In this document: positions 51,986-59,970 of the stretch, in pieces
Layout of the letters: each line of letters opens with the position of its first letter
Numbering within the stretch: the stretch's first letter is position 1
Translations under genes and position numbers: made by a program
The notes under the pieces: model-generated
Told to the model about the DNA's origin: nothing
Databases searched by the model: none
Seen by the model: only the letters and a program-made list of their open reading frames with translations
Source of the DNA: a bacterium
Lineage (GTDB): Bacteria > 4484-113 > JAFGCY01
Direction: 5' to 3'
Length of the DNA stretch: 64,000 nt
NCBI GenBank assembly: GCA_020849855.1
Contig: JADZFO010000002.1
Location: 62,001-126,000 of the forward strand

Positions 51986-53509
51986 TCAGGGCAGCACACG
52001 AAACTCGCCCATCATCCCCAGCTCCTGATGGTGCAGGATATGGCAGTGATAGGGCCAGAGGCCGGGATGACCGTCATAGACAACCGCCAGCTCATAGATC
52101 TGGTCGCCATACTCGGTGGTTGGCAGGTTGACTGTGTCCTTCCAGGCGCGGTAAGGGTAGGGCTCGCCGTCGATCCTGAGGATCTGGAAGCGGAAGCCGT
52201 GGAGGTGCAGGGGGTGGTCCATCGGGGTGTGGTTGTTGAAGCGCCAGATCTCCGTTGTCCCAAGCCGGGGCTCAAAGACCGGCACATCCGGGAATACCTT
52301 GCCGTTGATCCTGAATTCCACCCCCAGCTGGCCGCCGCCGTGGCCGCCGCTGCTTGCGCCGTGCCCGCCGGGGTCCATGGCGACCGGGTCACTGGGCACA
52401 ATTGAGTTCAGGATGAAGCTGCGGGTGGCGACCGGCTCTCCGGGCGGCGGGATGCTGGCCAGGCTGGCTGGCAGGGCGGGCGGCTCTCCAGCGCTCTCTT
52501 CGCTGTAGCTCAGGAAGAGCAGCGGGGTCTGCGGGTCCGGCACGTATGAGGGCACGAAGCGCAGGTGCGGGTAAACCAGGCTGTCCAGCGAGGCCGCGCC
52601 GCCCGAGGCCGGGGTACTGACCACGATCTCGTTACGCTCGCCGGGCCCCATCACGATTTCGCTCATTTCGACCGGGGCCTCGATCAGACCGCCGTCAGTT
52701 CCCACCAGATGGAAGCTCTGCCCCGGCAGGCCGAGCTTGTAGACCCGCGCTGCGGCTGCGTCGAGGATGTACCAGCGCTCAAGGCTGCCACGCGCCAGCT
52801 CCAGCTGCGGCCGGATCTGGCCGTTGACCAGCAGGGTGTTACCGGTGGTGCCCAGTGAGTGCTCGATCTCGTTGTGCGCGCGCGTGGAGGCCGGGACGAC
52901 CTGCCCGGCGCTGTCCAGCTCGATGTCACTCAGCACCAGCACGCGGCTGGGCAGATCGGCCAGCGGGTCGGCGGGGTCGCGCACGAGGATCGTGCCATAG
53001 AGCCCGCGGCTGAACTGGTCGTCGCCGGCGAAGTGCGGGTGGTACCAGTAGAGCCCGGCATCCGGCAGGGTGAAGCGGTACTCAAAGCTGTCGCCGGGCG
53101 GCACGGGGTCCTGGCTGGTGTGCGCGCCGTCCATGGCCTGCGGCAGGCGGATGCCGTGCCAGTGGACCATCGTTTCCATGGGCAGCTCGTTGCGGAAGTG
53201 GACCAGCAACTCGTCGCCCACATTGGCCTCAATCTGCGGCCCGGGGAGCTGGCCGTTGTAGGTCCAGACCTCGCTGGGCCGGCCGGCGATGAACTCATAC
53301 TGCGAGACCTGCGCGGTCAAGTTGATCTCGATCACGCGCGGATCCGGGCTGAGGTCCTTAGCCAGCGCCGGCTGTCGCAGAGCCTGGCCGGCCACACCGG
53401 TGCGGATGAACTCAGGCAGCGGCGCACCGCCACGGTTGCTGGTCGCGCAGGCGCTGCAGACCAGCAGCAGGCAGGCGCTTGCCAGCAGGCCGGATTGTAA
53501 GTGAGTCAC
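51986..53509 (-). CDS. Multicopper oxidase lipoprotein
   Basis: A 507-residue three-cupredoxin-domain oxidase with lipobox CSAC at the N terminus (GTG start). All copper motifs are present: HWHG (116-119), WYHPH (155-159), HPLHLHGF and the type 1/3 motif HCHILHHQELGMM with axial Met. These oxidise a metal, phenol or cuprous ion while reducing oxygen to water. A His/Gly-rich stretch (GGHGASSGGHGGG) precedes domain 3 and could bind Cu. It lies opposite the tetraheme cytochrome but is not in its operon. Physiological substrate unknown; CueO/CopA-like copper detoxification and Mn/Fe oxidation are both possible. Confidence 0.92.
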   Translation of the reverse strand: MTHLQSGLLASACLLLVCSACATSNRGGAPLPEFIRTGVAGQALRQPALAKDLSPDPRVIEINLTAQVSQYEFIAGRPSEVWTYNGQLPGPQIEANVGDELLVHFRNELPMETMVHWHGIRLPQAMDGAHTSQDPVPPGDSFEYRFTLPDAGLYWYHPHFAGDDQFSRGLYGTILVRDPADPLADLPSRVLVLSDIELDSAGQVVPASTRAHNEIEHSLGTTGNTLLVNGQIRPQLELARGSLERWYILDAAAARVYKLGLPGQSFHLVGTDGGLIEAPVEMSEIVMGPGERNEIVVSTPASGGAASLDSLVYPHLRFVPSYVPDPQTPLLFLSYSEESAGEPPALPASLASIPPPGEPVATRSFILNSIVPSDPVAMDPGGHGASSGGHGGGQLGVEFRINGKVFPDVPVFEPRLGTTEIWRFNNHTPMDHPLHLHGFRFQILRIDGEPYPYRAWKDTVNLPTTEYGDQIYELAVVYDGHPGLWPYHCHILHHQELGMMGEFRVLP

Positions 53510-53515
53510 TGGCTA

Positions 53516-53521
53516 ATTCTA
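53516..53521 (-). promoter_or_regulatory. TAGAAT -10 box, 6 nt before the multicopper oxidase GTG
   Basis: On the minus strand TAGAAT, six bases (TAGCCA), then the GTG at 53509. No Shine-Dalgarno. Overlaps the inverted repeat at 53519-53537. Confidence 0.5.
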
Positions 53522-53537
53522 CTACAATGCATAGTAG
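53519..53537. promoter_or_regulatory. Inverted repeat CTACTA-N7-TAGTAG, candidate operator
   Basis: A 19-bp dyad overlapping the -10 box of the multicopper oxidase gene in a divergent spacer. It is positioned to repress that gene. The regulator is unknown. Confidence 0.4.
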
Positions 53538-53601
53538 GGTTGTCACTGTTCCGGCTGATCACAAGCATGCTCTGGCTGGCTGATCCTGGCGACTTGCCGT
53601 C

Positions 53602-53607
53602 TACAAT
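53602..53607 (+). promoter_or_regulatory. TACAAT -10 box, 6 nt before the sugar transferase ATG
   Basis: TACAAT, six bases (AGGCTC), then ATG 53614, without a usable Shine-Dalgarno. Confidence 0.5.
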
Positions 53608-53613
53608 AGGCTC

Positions 53614-54936
53614 ATGCCCCGCGGGCCCTCCATCCTGCATCTGCTGGCCGACTGCGCCGCTGTACTGCTGGCCTTCTGGCTGGCTTTCTGGCTGCGCTTT
53701 TCCAGTGGCTTGATCCCGGCGCCGCTGGGACAGATCAGCCCGGCGCAGTGGTGGCTGCTGGCAGGCATCAGCACGGCCTTGTGGCTGCTGATACTGGCGC
53801 TGCATGGCGCCTACTACGCCCGCCTCAAGCAGAGCTTCGCCGCCGAGCTTGGCGCGGTGACCAGCTCGGTGGCCCAGGGCTTTGTCGCCACCATCGTGCT
53901 GACCTTCAGCCTGCGTGGCCTGCCCGACAGCCGCCTGGCCCTGCTGCTGGCGGTGGCCTTCGCCTGGATTTATCTTGCTGGGTATCGATGGTTTTTCAGC
54001 CGCGCCAGGGCTGGCCGTCAGCGTGCCGTTTTGGTCGGCAGCGGTCCGATTCTGGAGTATCTTGCCCGACAGTTCGATTCAGGACGTAGCCGCTACAGAT
54101 TCCTGGCGCAAGCTGAGCGCGTTGAAGAGCTGACCGATGATTGGCTTACGCGGGCCGATGCGGTCTTCTGCGATGCTGCTGAGGCCAACAGCGTAGTCAC
54201 ACGATTGAAAAGTCTGCGCGGAGGGCAACTGCAGGCTGAGCTTCATATCCTTCCCAATACTGAGATCGCCAGTAACTCGGGATTTCGTGCCGAGAACATC
54301 GAAGGCACTCTCGTGCTTTCGCTCAAGAGCTCGGCTGATCTGGCCGTGATGCGGCGGGCCAAGCGCGCGCTGGACATCCCGCTGGCCCTGCTGGGCATCC
54401 TCGTGACCTCGCCGCTGTGGCTGCTGTGCATCCTTGGCATCGCGCTGACGATGCCCGGCCCGCTGTTCTTCCAGCACAAGCGCCGCGGGCTCTTTGGCCG
54501 GCCCTTCGGGCTCTACAAGTTCCGCAGCATGGTCAGGGACGCGCATCTGATAAAGGTCGAGGACATGAGCGGCTTTGACGACAAGTACAAGCTGAAGAAC
54601 GACCCGCGCATCACGCCCTTTGGCAAGTTCATGCGGCGCATGAGCCTCGACGAACTGCCGCAGTTCCTGAACATCCTGCGCGGCGAGCTGAGCCTCGTCG
54701 GCCCGCGGCCGATTGTGGAGGCCGAGCTGGAGAAGTACGGGGTCTGGGGCGGCCTGCTGAACACTGTGCCGCCGGGGCTGAGCGGCCTGTGGCAGGTCTC
54801 GGGCCGCAGCGACACCAGCTACCAGGAACGCATCGACTTCGACCTCTACTACATCAACAACTGGAGTCTTGGCCTGGACCTGCTGATCCTGCTGCGGACG
54901 ATACCGGCGGTGCTGAGCAGGAAGGGCGCGTATTGA
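53614..54936 (+). CDS. Polyprenyl glycosylphosphotransferase (WcaJ/WbaP type)
   Basis: A 440-residue membrane enzyme that transfers a sugar-1-phosphate to undecaprenyl phosphate, the first step of exopolysaccharide or O-antigen repeat units. Four N-terminal membrane helices (about 10-130) are followed by a CoA-binding-like domain, one more membrane segment (IPLALLGILVTSPLWLLCI) and the catalytic sugar transferase domain with PLFFQHKRRG, YKFRSMV, SLDELPQFLNILRGELSLVGPRP and SGLWQVSGRS. The central section (about 53960-54300) has visibly more A/T-ending codons than the ends. It stands alone, without other polysaccharide genes nearby. Confidence 0.9.
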   Translation: MPRGPSILHLLADCAAVLLAFWLAFWLRFSSGLIPAPLGQISPAQWWLLAGISTALWLLILALHGAYYARLKQSFAAELGAVTSSVAQGFVATIVLTFSLRGLPDSRLALLLAVAFAWIYLAGYRWFFSRARAGRQRAVLVGSGPILEYLARQFDSGRSRYRFLAQAERVEELTDDWLTRADAVFCDAAEANSVVTRLKSLRGGQLQAELHILPNTEIASNSGFRAENIEGTLVLSLKSSADLAVMRRAKRALDIPLALLGILVTSPLWLLCILGIALTMPGPLFFQHKRRGLFGRPFGLYKFRSMVRDAHLIKVEDMSGFDDKYKLKNDPRITPFGKFMRRMSLDELPQFLNILRGELSLVGPRPIVEAELEKYGVWGGLLNTVPPGLSGLWQVSGRSDTSYQERIDFDLYYINNWSLGLDLLILLRTIPAVLSRKGAY

Positions 54937-54967
54937 TTTCAACACAGAGAACACTGAGAACACTGAG
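54937..54967. repeat. Left arm of the inverted repeat flanking the GxxExxY gene
   Basis: The 31-bp arm TTTCAACACAGAGAACACTG... begins right after the sugar transferase stop codon. The right arm is 55386-55416 in inverted orientation, 29 of 31 identical. Each arm contains a 9-bp tandem of the ACACTGAGA type. Confidence 0.8.
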
Positions 54968-54990
54968 ATAAGACAAATCTGGAAACACAA

Positions 54991-55380
54991 ATGAACTCAG
55001 AAAGTGCAGTTGTCAGGGATGCCCTTACGGAGGCAGTGATTGGTGCTGCTATCGAAGTTCACCGCACAATCGGCCCTGGAATGCTGGAGAATGCCTATAA
55101 CCAGTGCCTGTGCCACGAACTCCATCTTCGTCAATTAGCATTCCAGCGCGAAGTTCCTCTGCCGTTGAACTACAAGGGTATCCGGCTGGACTGCGGGTAT
55201 CGTCTGGACATTGTTGTAGAGGGGCGTTTGGTATTGGAGCTCAAAGCGATCGACAAGGTCCTGCCTGTCCATAAACAGCAACTGCTCTCCTACCTTCGAA
55301 TGGGCGGATACAACACTGGACTGCTCATCAACTTTAGTGCCTATAAGCTCGTCAATGGGCTTACCAGACTAGTGCTTTAG
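54991..55380 (+). CDS. GxxExxY family protein
   Basis: A 129-residue protein with the family signature GPGMLENAYNQCL, N-terminal LTEAVIGAAIEVHRTIG, the PD-(D/E)xK-like core GIRLDCGYRLDIVVEGRLVLELKAI, and VHKQQLLSYLRMGGYNTGLLINF. The function of the family is unknown; a nuclease-like fold is suspected from the D...ELK residues. It has a lower G+C composition than its neighbours and is enclosed by 31-bp inverted repeats. Its last four bases overlap the convergent membrane protein gene stop. It is probably a recently acquired module. Confidence 0.85.
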   Translation: MNSESAVVRDALTEAVIGAAIEVHRTIGPGMLENAYNQCLCHELHLRQLAFQREVPLPLNYKGIRLDCGYRLDIVVEGRLVLELKAIDKVLPVHKQQLLSYLRMGGYNTGLLINFSAYKLVNGLTRLVL

Positions 55381-56672
55381 TCTTCCTCAGTGTTCTCGGT
55401 GTTCTCAGTGTTGAAAGGTATTCCTGCACTTAGTAATGTGTCGTCATACCTGATCACCTCATGCTCAGGCGCGCCGATGACCCTCCGGCGCACCAGCACG
55501 AACTCGACCCTGCCTTTGCCGCCGGTCTGGGCCTGGACCCCCCGGGCGATGCCAAGGTAAGTCGCAGGCTCAGGGAAGGGCGGGGTGTTGAGCCGCTTGA
55601 AGCACCAGCTGTAGATGTCCAGCTCATAGCTGTCAATGTCCACGCCCTTCAGTTCCTGCTGCACGCTTGGCGGCAGCGCGTCCCGTGCGATCTTGTCCAC
55701 ATAGACATAGCCCTTGTCGATATTGCCGCAGTAGAGCGCGGAGCTGAAATAGGCCGGCCAGAGGTTCCACAGGCTGAGAAGTGGCAGCAGGATGAAGAGC
55801 AGCAGAGCCAGGTGCTGCGGCCAGCTTTGCAGGCGCAGGCGCGGCAGCAGCAGATCCCGCGTGCTCCACTGCGCCGGGCCGCCGAAGAGCACCAGCAGCA
55901 GCAGGATCATCACGATGTTCCAGGGCCAAACCACGCTGTTCCAGTTGTGGCCCAGGGGGCCGAGCAGGCCGAGGATGCACAGGTGCATCAGCGCCGCGCC
56001 GATGATCCCGGCCCAGCGCAGCCCGGGAACAAGCAGCAGCACACCAAGCAGGATCTCGCCGACCGGCACGGCGATGGTCAGCGGGCCGAGCAGGCTGGCA
56101 GAGAGGCCAACGTGCAGCCGGTCCAGGGGCTGCAGCATCCAGGCCAGCACATCCGGCCCGAACTCCGGCGTGAACTTCTGCAGGCCGCTGTAGAAGTAGG
56201 TCCCGGCCAGCAGCAGGCGGGCGCCATGCAGGCCGCTGCGCAGGCCCTCACTGTGCCGCGCGGCCGCGGCCGTCGCGGAACTGCCGCTGTACCACAGCAG
56301 CATGGCGATCAGCGCTGCGTAGCCATAGGCCCAGGGCTGGCAGCGCAGGATGTCCGCGGCGCAGAGCAGAAGCAGCACAAACAGCATCAGCAGCCCGGCC
56401 GGCCGGCGCCAGCGCGGCAGCATGAGCATCAGGGCGGCCGCGAGTGGCAGCAGCAGGCCGAGCGTCGCGGCAAAGCTGCTTAGCGCCGCAAAGGCGGGCG
56501 TCAGGGGAACGTTGACCAGGTCGCTGCGCGTTTGCCACAGGGCGGGGCTGAGCAGGCGACCGCTGAAGAGTCCCAGCGCCGCCAGCAGCAGAACGTGTTC
56601 GGCCCGGGCGGCATCACTGGCCCAGGCCATCTGCCGCTGCCGGTCCGCCGGCTTTGCCGCCTCAGCTTCCAC
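55377..56672 (-). CDS. Polytopic membrane protein, HTTM/DoxX-like
   Basis: A 431-residue membrane protein (GTG start) with about eight hydrophobic helices. The pattern WYSGSSATAAAAR, GTYFYSGLQKFTPEF and WPWNIVMILLLLVLF resembles HTTM or DoxX-like domains; KGVDIDSYELDIYSWCFKR forms a soluble C-terminal segment. Function unknown. The last 12 residues (FNTENTENTEED) are encoded by the right arm of the GxxExxY inverted repeat, so the original C terminus was probably different. A TAACAT box is 6 nt before the start codon. Confidence 0.7.
   Translation of the reverse strand: MEAEAAKPADRQRQMAWASDAARAEHVLLLAALGLFSGRLLSPALWQTRSDLVNVPLTPAFAALSSFAATLGLLLPLAAALMLMLPRWRRPAGLLMLFVLLLLCAADILRCQPWAYGYAALIAMLLWYSGSSATAAAARHSEGLRSGLHGARLLLAGTYFYSGLQKFTPEFGPDVLAWMLQPLDRLHVGLSASLLGPLTIAVPVGEILLGVLLLVPGLRWAGIIGAALMHLCILGLLGPLGHNWNSVVWPWNIVMILLLLVLFGGPAQWSTRDLLLPRLRLQSWPQHLALLLFILLPLLSLWNLWPAYFSSALYCGNIDKGYVYVDKIARDALPPSVQQELKGVDIDSYELDIYSWCFKRLNTPPFPEPATYLGIARGVQAQTGGKGRVEFVLVRRRVIGAPEHEVIRYDDTLLSAGIPFNTENTENTEED
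55386..55416. repeat. Right arm of the inverted repeat flanking the GxxExxY gene
   Basis: The reverse complement reads TTTCAACACTGAGAACACCG... and matches the left arm (54937-54967) at 29 of 31 positions. It lies inside the coding region of the membrane protein gene and supplies its last residues. Confidence 0.8.
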
Positions 56673-56678
56673 GCAGCA

Positions 56679-56684
56679 ATGTTA
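56679..56684 (-). promoter_or_regulatory. TAACAT box, 6 nt before the membrane protein GTG
   Basis: On the minus strand TAACAT, six bases (TGCTGC), then GTG 56672. No Shine-Dalgarno. Fits the leaderless pattern. Confidence 0.45.
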
Positions 56685-56698
56685 GCAAGCTGCGGCGA

Positions 56699-58522
56699 CT
56701 ACTTCAGCGCGCCGAGCTGCTGCTTGAATTGCTCGATCTCCGGCTGCAGGCTCAGGATCGCGCCGGCCCAGAACTCCGGCTGCGTGCAGTCCTCGCCCAG
56801 GCTGCGCTGGACCACATCCTCCACCGTGGCGCTGCCGGTCAGGCGCAGGAAGTCCTCATAGCGCGACAGGAAGTCTGGGCCCTCCTGACGCAGCTTGTTG
56901 GCCAGCGTCCGCGCCAGCATCCAGCCCACGGTGTAGGGGAAGTTGTAGAAGGTCGCCTGGCTGATGTAGAAGTGCAGCTTGGAGGCCCAGAAGAGCGGGT
57001 CCTCGCCGCCGGGCTCCAGAGCGTCGCCCCAGATGCGCTGCTGCGTGTCCACCATCAGCTCCTTCAGGCGGCTGACGCTGACCTCGCCCTTCATGCGCTC
57101 GTCGTGGAAGGCGCGCTCGAACTCGTAGCGCACGGCGATGTCCAGGATGATGATCGCCGCGCCGGAGAGGGACTCGTCCAGCATCATCAGCTTCTGGGTC
57201 GCGCTGACTTCGCTGTTGCCGGCCATGCCCTGGGCCAGGATGTGCTCGGCGAAGATGCTGGCGGTCTCGGCCAGGGTGCTGGGGTACATGCGCGCCACCG
57301 GACGCAGGGGCTTGAGCACATGGCTGTGCCAGGCGTGGCCCATCTCATGGGCCAGGGTGCCGACATCACCCAGGGTGCCGTTATAGGTCATGTATACGCG
57401 CTGCTCGCGGGTCAGGGCGGAGCCGGTGCAGTAGGCCCCCGGGCGCTTGCCGCCGCGGCTTTCGCTTTCCATCCAGCGCTTGTCCAGGAAGTCGCTGTAG
57501 TAATCCGCCAGGGCCGGGTAGGCGCTGCGGAAGGCGCCGGCGACCATGTCGCTGCCTTCGTTCCAGCTGTACTTGCGGCTGTCTTCCAGCGGCAGCTGGG
57601 CTTCGCGCTCGAAGAACCAGACCGACTTGCGGCCGGTGAAGCGCGCCTTGGCCTTGTAATACTCGCGCGGGATCTCGATGTGCTCGTGGATCGCCGTGTA
57701 CATGGCGTCCACAGAAGCGGCGCTGATGGCGTTATTGAAGAGCGCGATATCCAGATAGTGCGGATAGCTGCGCCTGCGGTTGAGAGTGAGGCGCCAGCCG
57801 GCGATGCCGTTAAGGGCCGCCGCGCAGGTGTCCGCCACGCCTTCCCAGGTGGCATTGCCGCCCTCGAAGGCGCTGCGGCCGACGTTGAAGTCGCTGTCGG
57901 CCATCAGGGCGCGCCAGCGGCTGATCGGCAGGCTCTCAACGCGGCCGTCGGGCCAGCGCATCTCAAAGCTCAGCTTGCCGCTGACCTTGTCATAGAGCCG
58001 GCCCCAGGCATGGATGCCGTCCACGGCCAGGTCGGCGTTAAGCTTCTCCTCCGCCGGGCTCATCGAGTGGCTGGCCAGAAAGCGCATGCGGCGCAGGGCA
58101 TACTCCGCCCCGCTGGCCTGCTCAGTCTGCAGCAGGGCCTCGAAGTCCGCGTCGCTGCAGTCCTTCAGCGCGCGCTGGAACTCCACCTCGATCTTCACGG
58201 ACTGAGCGCCAAGCACGGACAGTGCCGCCACCGCCTGCGGATAGTCCTCGCTCTGCGTGTCGGTAGAGGCCAGGTTGTTCAGGTAGCTGCCCAGGTGGCC
58301 GCGCCTGACGTTGAGGTCCTCAATGCGCAGGAACACATCGGCCCAGGCATTGATGTTGCCGGAGTTGAGCGCTTCCAGACCGGCGGTCTGGCGCAGAACT
58401 TCAGCGATGTCGTTTTCAAGGTCCTGTTTGAAGGCCAGCATTTCTGGTCCGTTGTAACTGGGGAAATAGCTGCTTAGATCCCAGGTCACGCCCTGGGGTG
58501 CCATTGATGCTGCGGTGCTCAT
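56699..58522 (-). CDS. M3B family oligoendopeptidase F-like metallopeptidase
   Basis: A 607-residue zinc peptidase. The metal site is GTLAHEMGHAWHSH with the third ligand Glu about 27 residues later (LAETASIFAEHIL). The flanking YMTYNGTLGDVG and GGKRPGAYCTG segments match the PepF/M3B group, and the C terminus ILSLQPEIEQFKQQLG is typical. The ATG at 58522 is used because AGGA lies upstream and the longer ORF (to 58564) adds a non-conserved stretch. It is cytosolic and degrades oligopeptides, consistent with the external proteases elsewhere in the window feeding peptides to the cell. Confidence 0.9.
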   Translation of the reverse strand: MSTAASMAPQGVTWDLSSYFPSYNGPEMLAFKQDLENDIAEVLRQTAGLEALNSGNINAWADVFLRIEDLNVRRGHLGSYLNNLASTDTQSEDYPQAVAALSVLGAQSVKIEVEFQRALKDCSDADFEALLQTEQASGAEYALRRMRFLASHSMSPAEEKLNADLAVDGIHAWGRLYDKVSGKLSFEMRWPDGRVESLPISRWRALMADSDFNVGRSAFEGGNATWEGVADTCAAALNGIAGWRLTLNRRRSYPHYLDIALFNNAISAASVDAMYTAIHEHIEIPREYYKAKARFTGRKSVWFFEREAQLPLEDSRKYSWNEGSDMVAGAFRSAYPALADYYSDFLDKRWMESESRGGKRPGAYCTGSALTREQRVYMTYNGTLGDVGTLAHEMGHAWHSHVLKPLRPVARMYPSTLAETASIFAEHILAQGMAGNSEVSATQKLMMLDESLSGAAIIILDIAVRYEFERAFHDERMKGEVSVSRLKELMVDTQQRIWGDALEPGGEDPLFWASKLHFYISQATFYNFPYTVGWMLARTLANKLRQEGPDFLSRYEDFLRLTGSATVEDVVQRSLGEDCTQPEFWAGAILSLQPEIEQFKQQLGALK

Positions 58523-58607
58523 GAGAAAGTCCTTTGCGGGTTGTGAGTTGACGATGATACACAATGCCTGCCGCGGGTCTTATTACGCATGCTTGAATAG
58601 GCTGGTC

Positions 58608-59318
58608 ATGGAACTGATTCTCGCTTCCGCTTCGCCGCGCCGGCGCGAACTGCTGAGCAGCCTTGGGCTGGCCTTCAGTGTCGTGGTGGCAGAGGGCCTG
58701 GATGAAGCCGCGGTCCTGCAGCAGGCCTACGAAAGCTATGCCGCCGGCGCTGCCGCCACACCCCTGGAGCAGCTGGCCCTGCTGAAGGGTGAGCAGGTTG
58801 CGCGGAAGCATCCGCAGGCCCTGGTGCTCAGCGCGGATACAGAGGTATTCATTGATCCGGCGCTGGCGGGGCTGGAAGGGCCGGGGGAGGGACAGGAATC
58901 TGCCGCCGCAATTCTGCCCAGACAGCATCTTGGCAAGCCGGCGGACCGCAGCGCCGCCATCGCCATGCTGCGCCTGCTCAGCGGCAGGGTGCACCAGGTT
59001 GACACAGCCGTGGCGCTGCAGTGCCAGGCCAGCGGGCTGCGCATTTACGGCACGGAAAGCACCTTGCTGCGCTTTCGGGAGCTGACGGACAGCGAGATTG
59101 TGGCCTATGTCGACGCGGAGCATCCCTATGACAAGGCGGGCGGCTATGCGGTGCAGGAGATCGGCGATAGTTTCGTGGCCGAGATGCGGGGCGAATACAG
59201 CAATGTCGTCGGCCTGCCGCTGGGACTGACGAAGCGACTGCTACAAGAAGCTGGGTTTACCATTTGGTCGCTCTGCCAGGAGGACGGTCACCAGCCTTCA
59301 TTAGAGCCTCTCGGCTAA
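58608..59318 (+). CDS. maf: Maf family nucleotide pyrophosphatase
   Basis: A 236-residue nucleoside triphosphate pyrophosphatase that removes non-canonical or pyrimidine nucleotides (historically septum formation inhibitor). Motifs are LILASASPRRRELLSSLG, the catalytic LSADTEV region, and IVAYVDAEHPYDKAGGYAVQEIG with the Maf Asp/Lys pair. A 35-residue insertion rich in Gly and Gln (EGPGEGQESAAAI) follows ADTEV where family members have a short loop. The ATG 58608 gives the conserved N terminus. Confidence 0.87.
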   Translation: MELILASASPRRRELLSSLGLAFSVVVAEGLDEAAVLQQAYESYAAGAAATPLEQLALLKGEQVARKHPQALVLSADTEVFIDPALAGLEGPGEGQESAAAILPRQHLGKPADRSAAIAMLRLLSGRVHQVDTAVALQCQASGLRIYGTESTLLRFRELTDSEIVAYVDAEHPYDKAGGYAVQEIGDSFVAEMRGEYSNVVGLPLGLTKRLLQEAGFTIWSLCQEDGHQPSLEPLG

Positions 59319-59325
59319 CCCTTGT

Positions 59326-59331
59326 TACAAT
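59326..59331 (+). promoter_or_regulatory. TACAAT -10 box, 6 nt before the small membrane protein ATG
   Basis: TACAAT, six bases (TCAAAT), then the ATG at 59338. No Shine-Dalgarno. Confidence 0.5.
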
Positions 59332-59337
59332 TCAAAT

Positions 59338-59805
59338 ATGAAATTCAGGCAAGCTAGTGCTGGTGTTTGGGTCCGCCGCGGGGCGCTAGCGATCTTTGTG
59401 GCTCTCCTCCTTTTTGCCAAGGCCTCTAAAGTGAGTTTGCATTTACTTTCTAATGGCACACACCTTGTTGCTCCACTTGGACTCAGTCAGATTCTCAATG
59501 TTGCGGCTGCTATGTTCTTTACAGCAGTTGGCTGGCTGATTCTCGTTGTGATTCCCCTGGCATTAGATTCAGAGCAAAATGTGGGTTTGACCAGGTCTCT
59601 CGCGGCCGTGGTGGTAGCCGGCTCAGCTTTGGGAATCCTTCTTGTTGTCTGGCCCCGGCAAGGAGAGGACGTAATCACCTCCATTAGCGAAATCGGATTG
59701 TGGCTGGACGCTATCGCGATGGCACTTGGGACTTGGCTGTTCATAGAACTAAATGCTCTTCAAGGGGGAAACCCGCCGGAGCAAGCCGCCACTAGCTCCG
59801 TTTAG
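59338..59805 (+). CDS. Unknown four-helix membrane protein
   Basis: A 155-residue protein with about four predicted membrane helices (ALAIFVALLLFAK, LNVAAAMFFTAVGWLILVVI, SLAAVVVAGSALGILLVV, IGLWLDAIAMALGTWLFIEL). Composition and codon use are more A/T-rich than neighbouring genes (many TTT, ATT, CTT codons), pointing to recent acquisition or relaxed selection. I do not recognise the family. Confidence 0.6.
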   Translation: MKFRQASAGVWVRRGALAIFVALLLFAKASKVSLHLLSNGTHLVAPLGLSQILNVAAAMFFTAVGWLILVVIPLALDSEQNVGLTRSLAAVVVAGSALGILLVVWPRQGEDVITSISEIGLWLDAIAMALGTWLFIELNALQGGNPPEQAATSSV

Positions 59806-59970
59806 TTTTAAATCTGACTTATGTGCTGATTAGCCCTCTAAGCAATCCGGGTGCACTTCATCCAGGATGCACTGCATGAATACGCTGTCCAGCAGGCGTA
59901 GCATGTCCTACAATACCGGCCCGGCCAGCAAGGCCAGGCACCCGGCAGTGGTGCTTCAACGGAGCCCATT

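Noticed and set aside
54937-55416. Classical insertion sequence around the GxxExxY gene
   Set aside because: Inverted repeats are present but there is no transposase and no clear target-site duplication.
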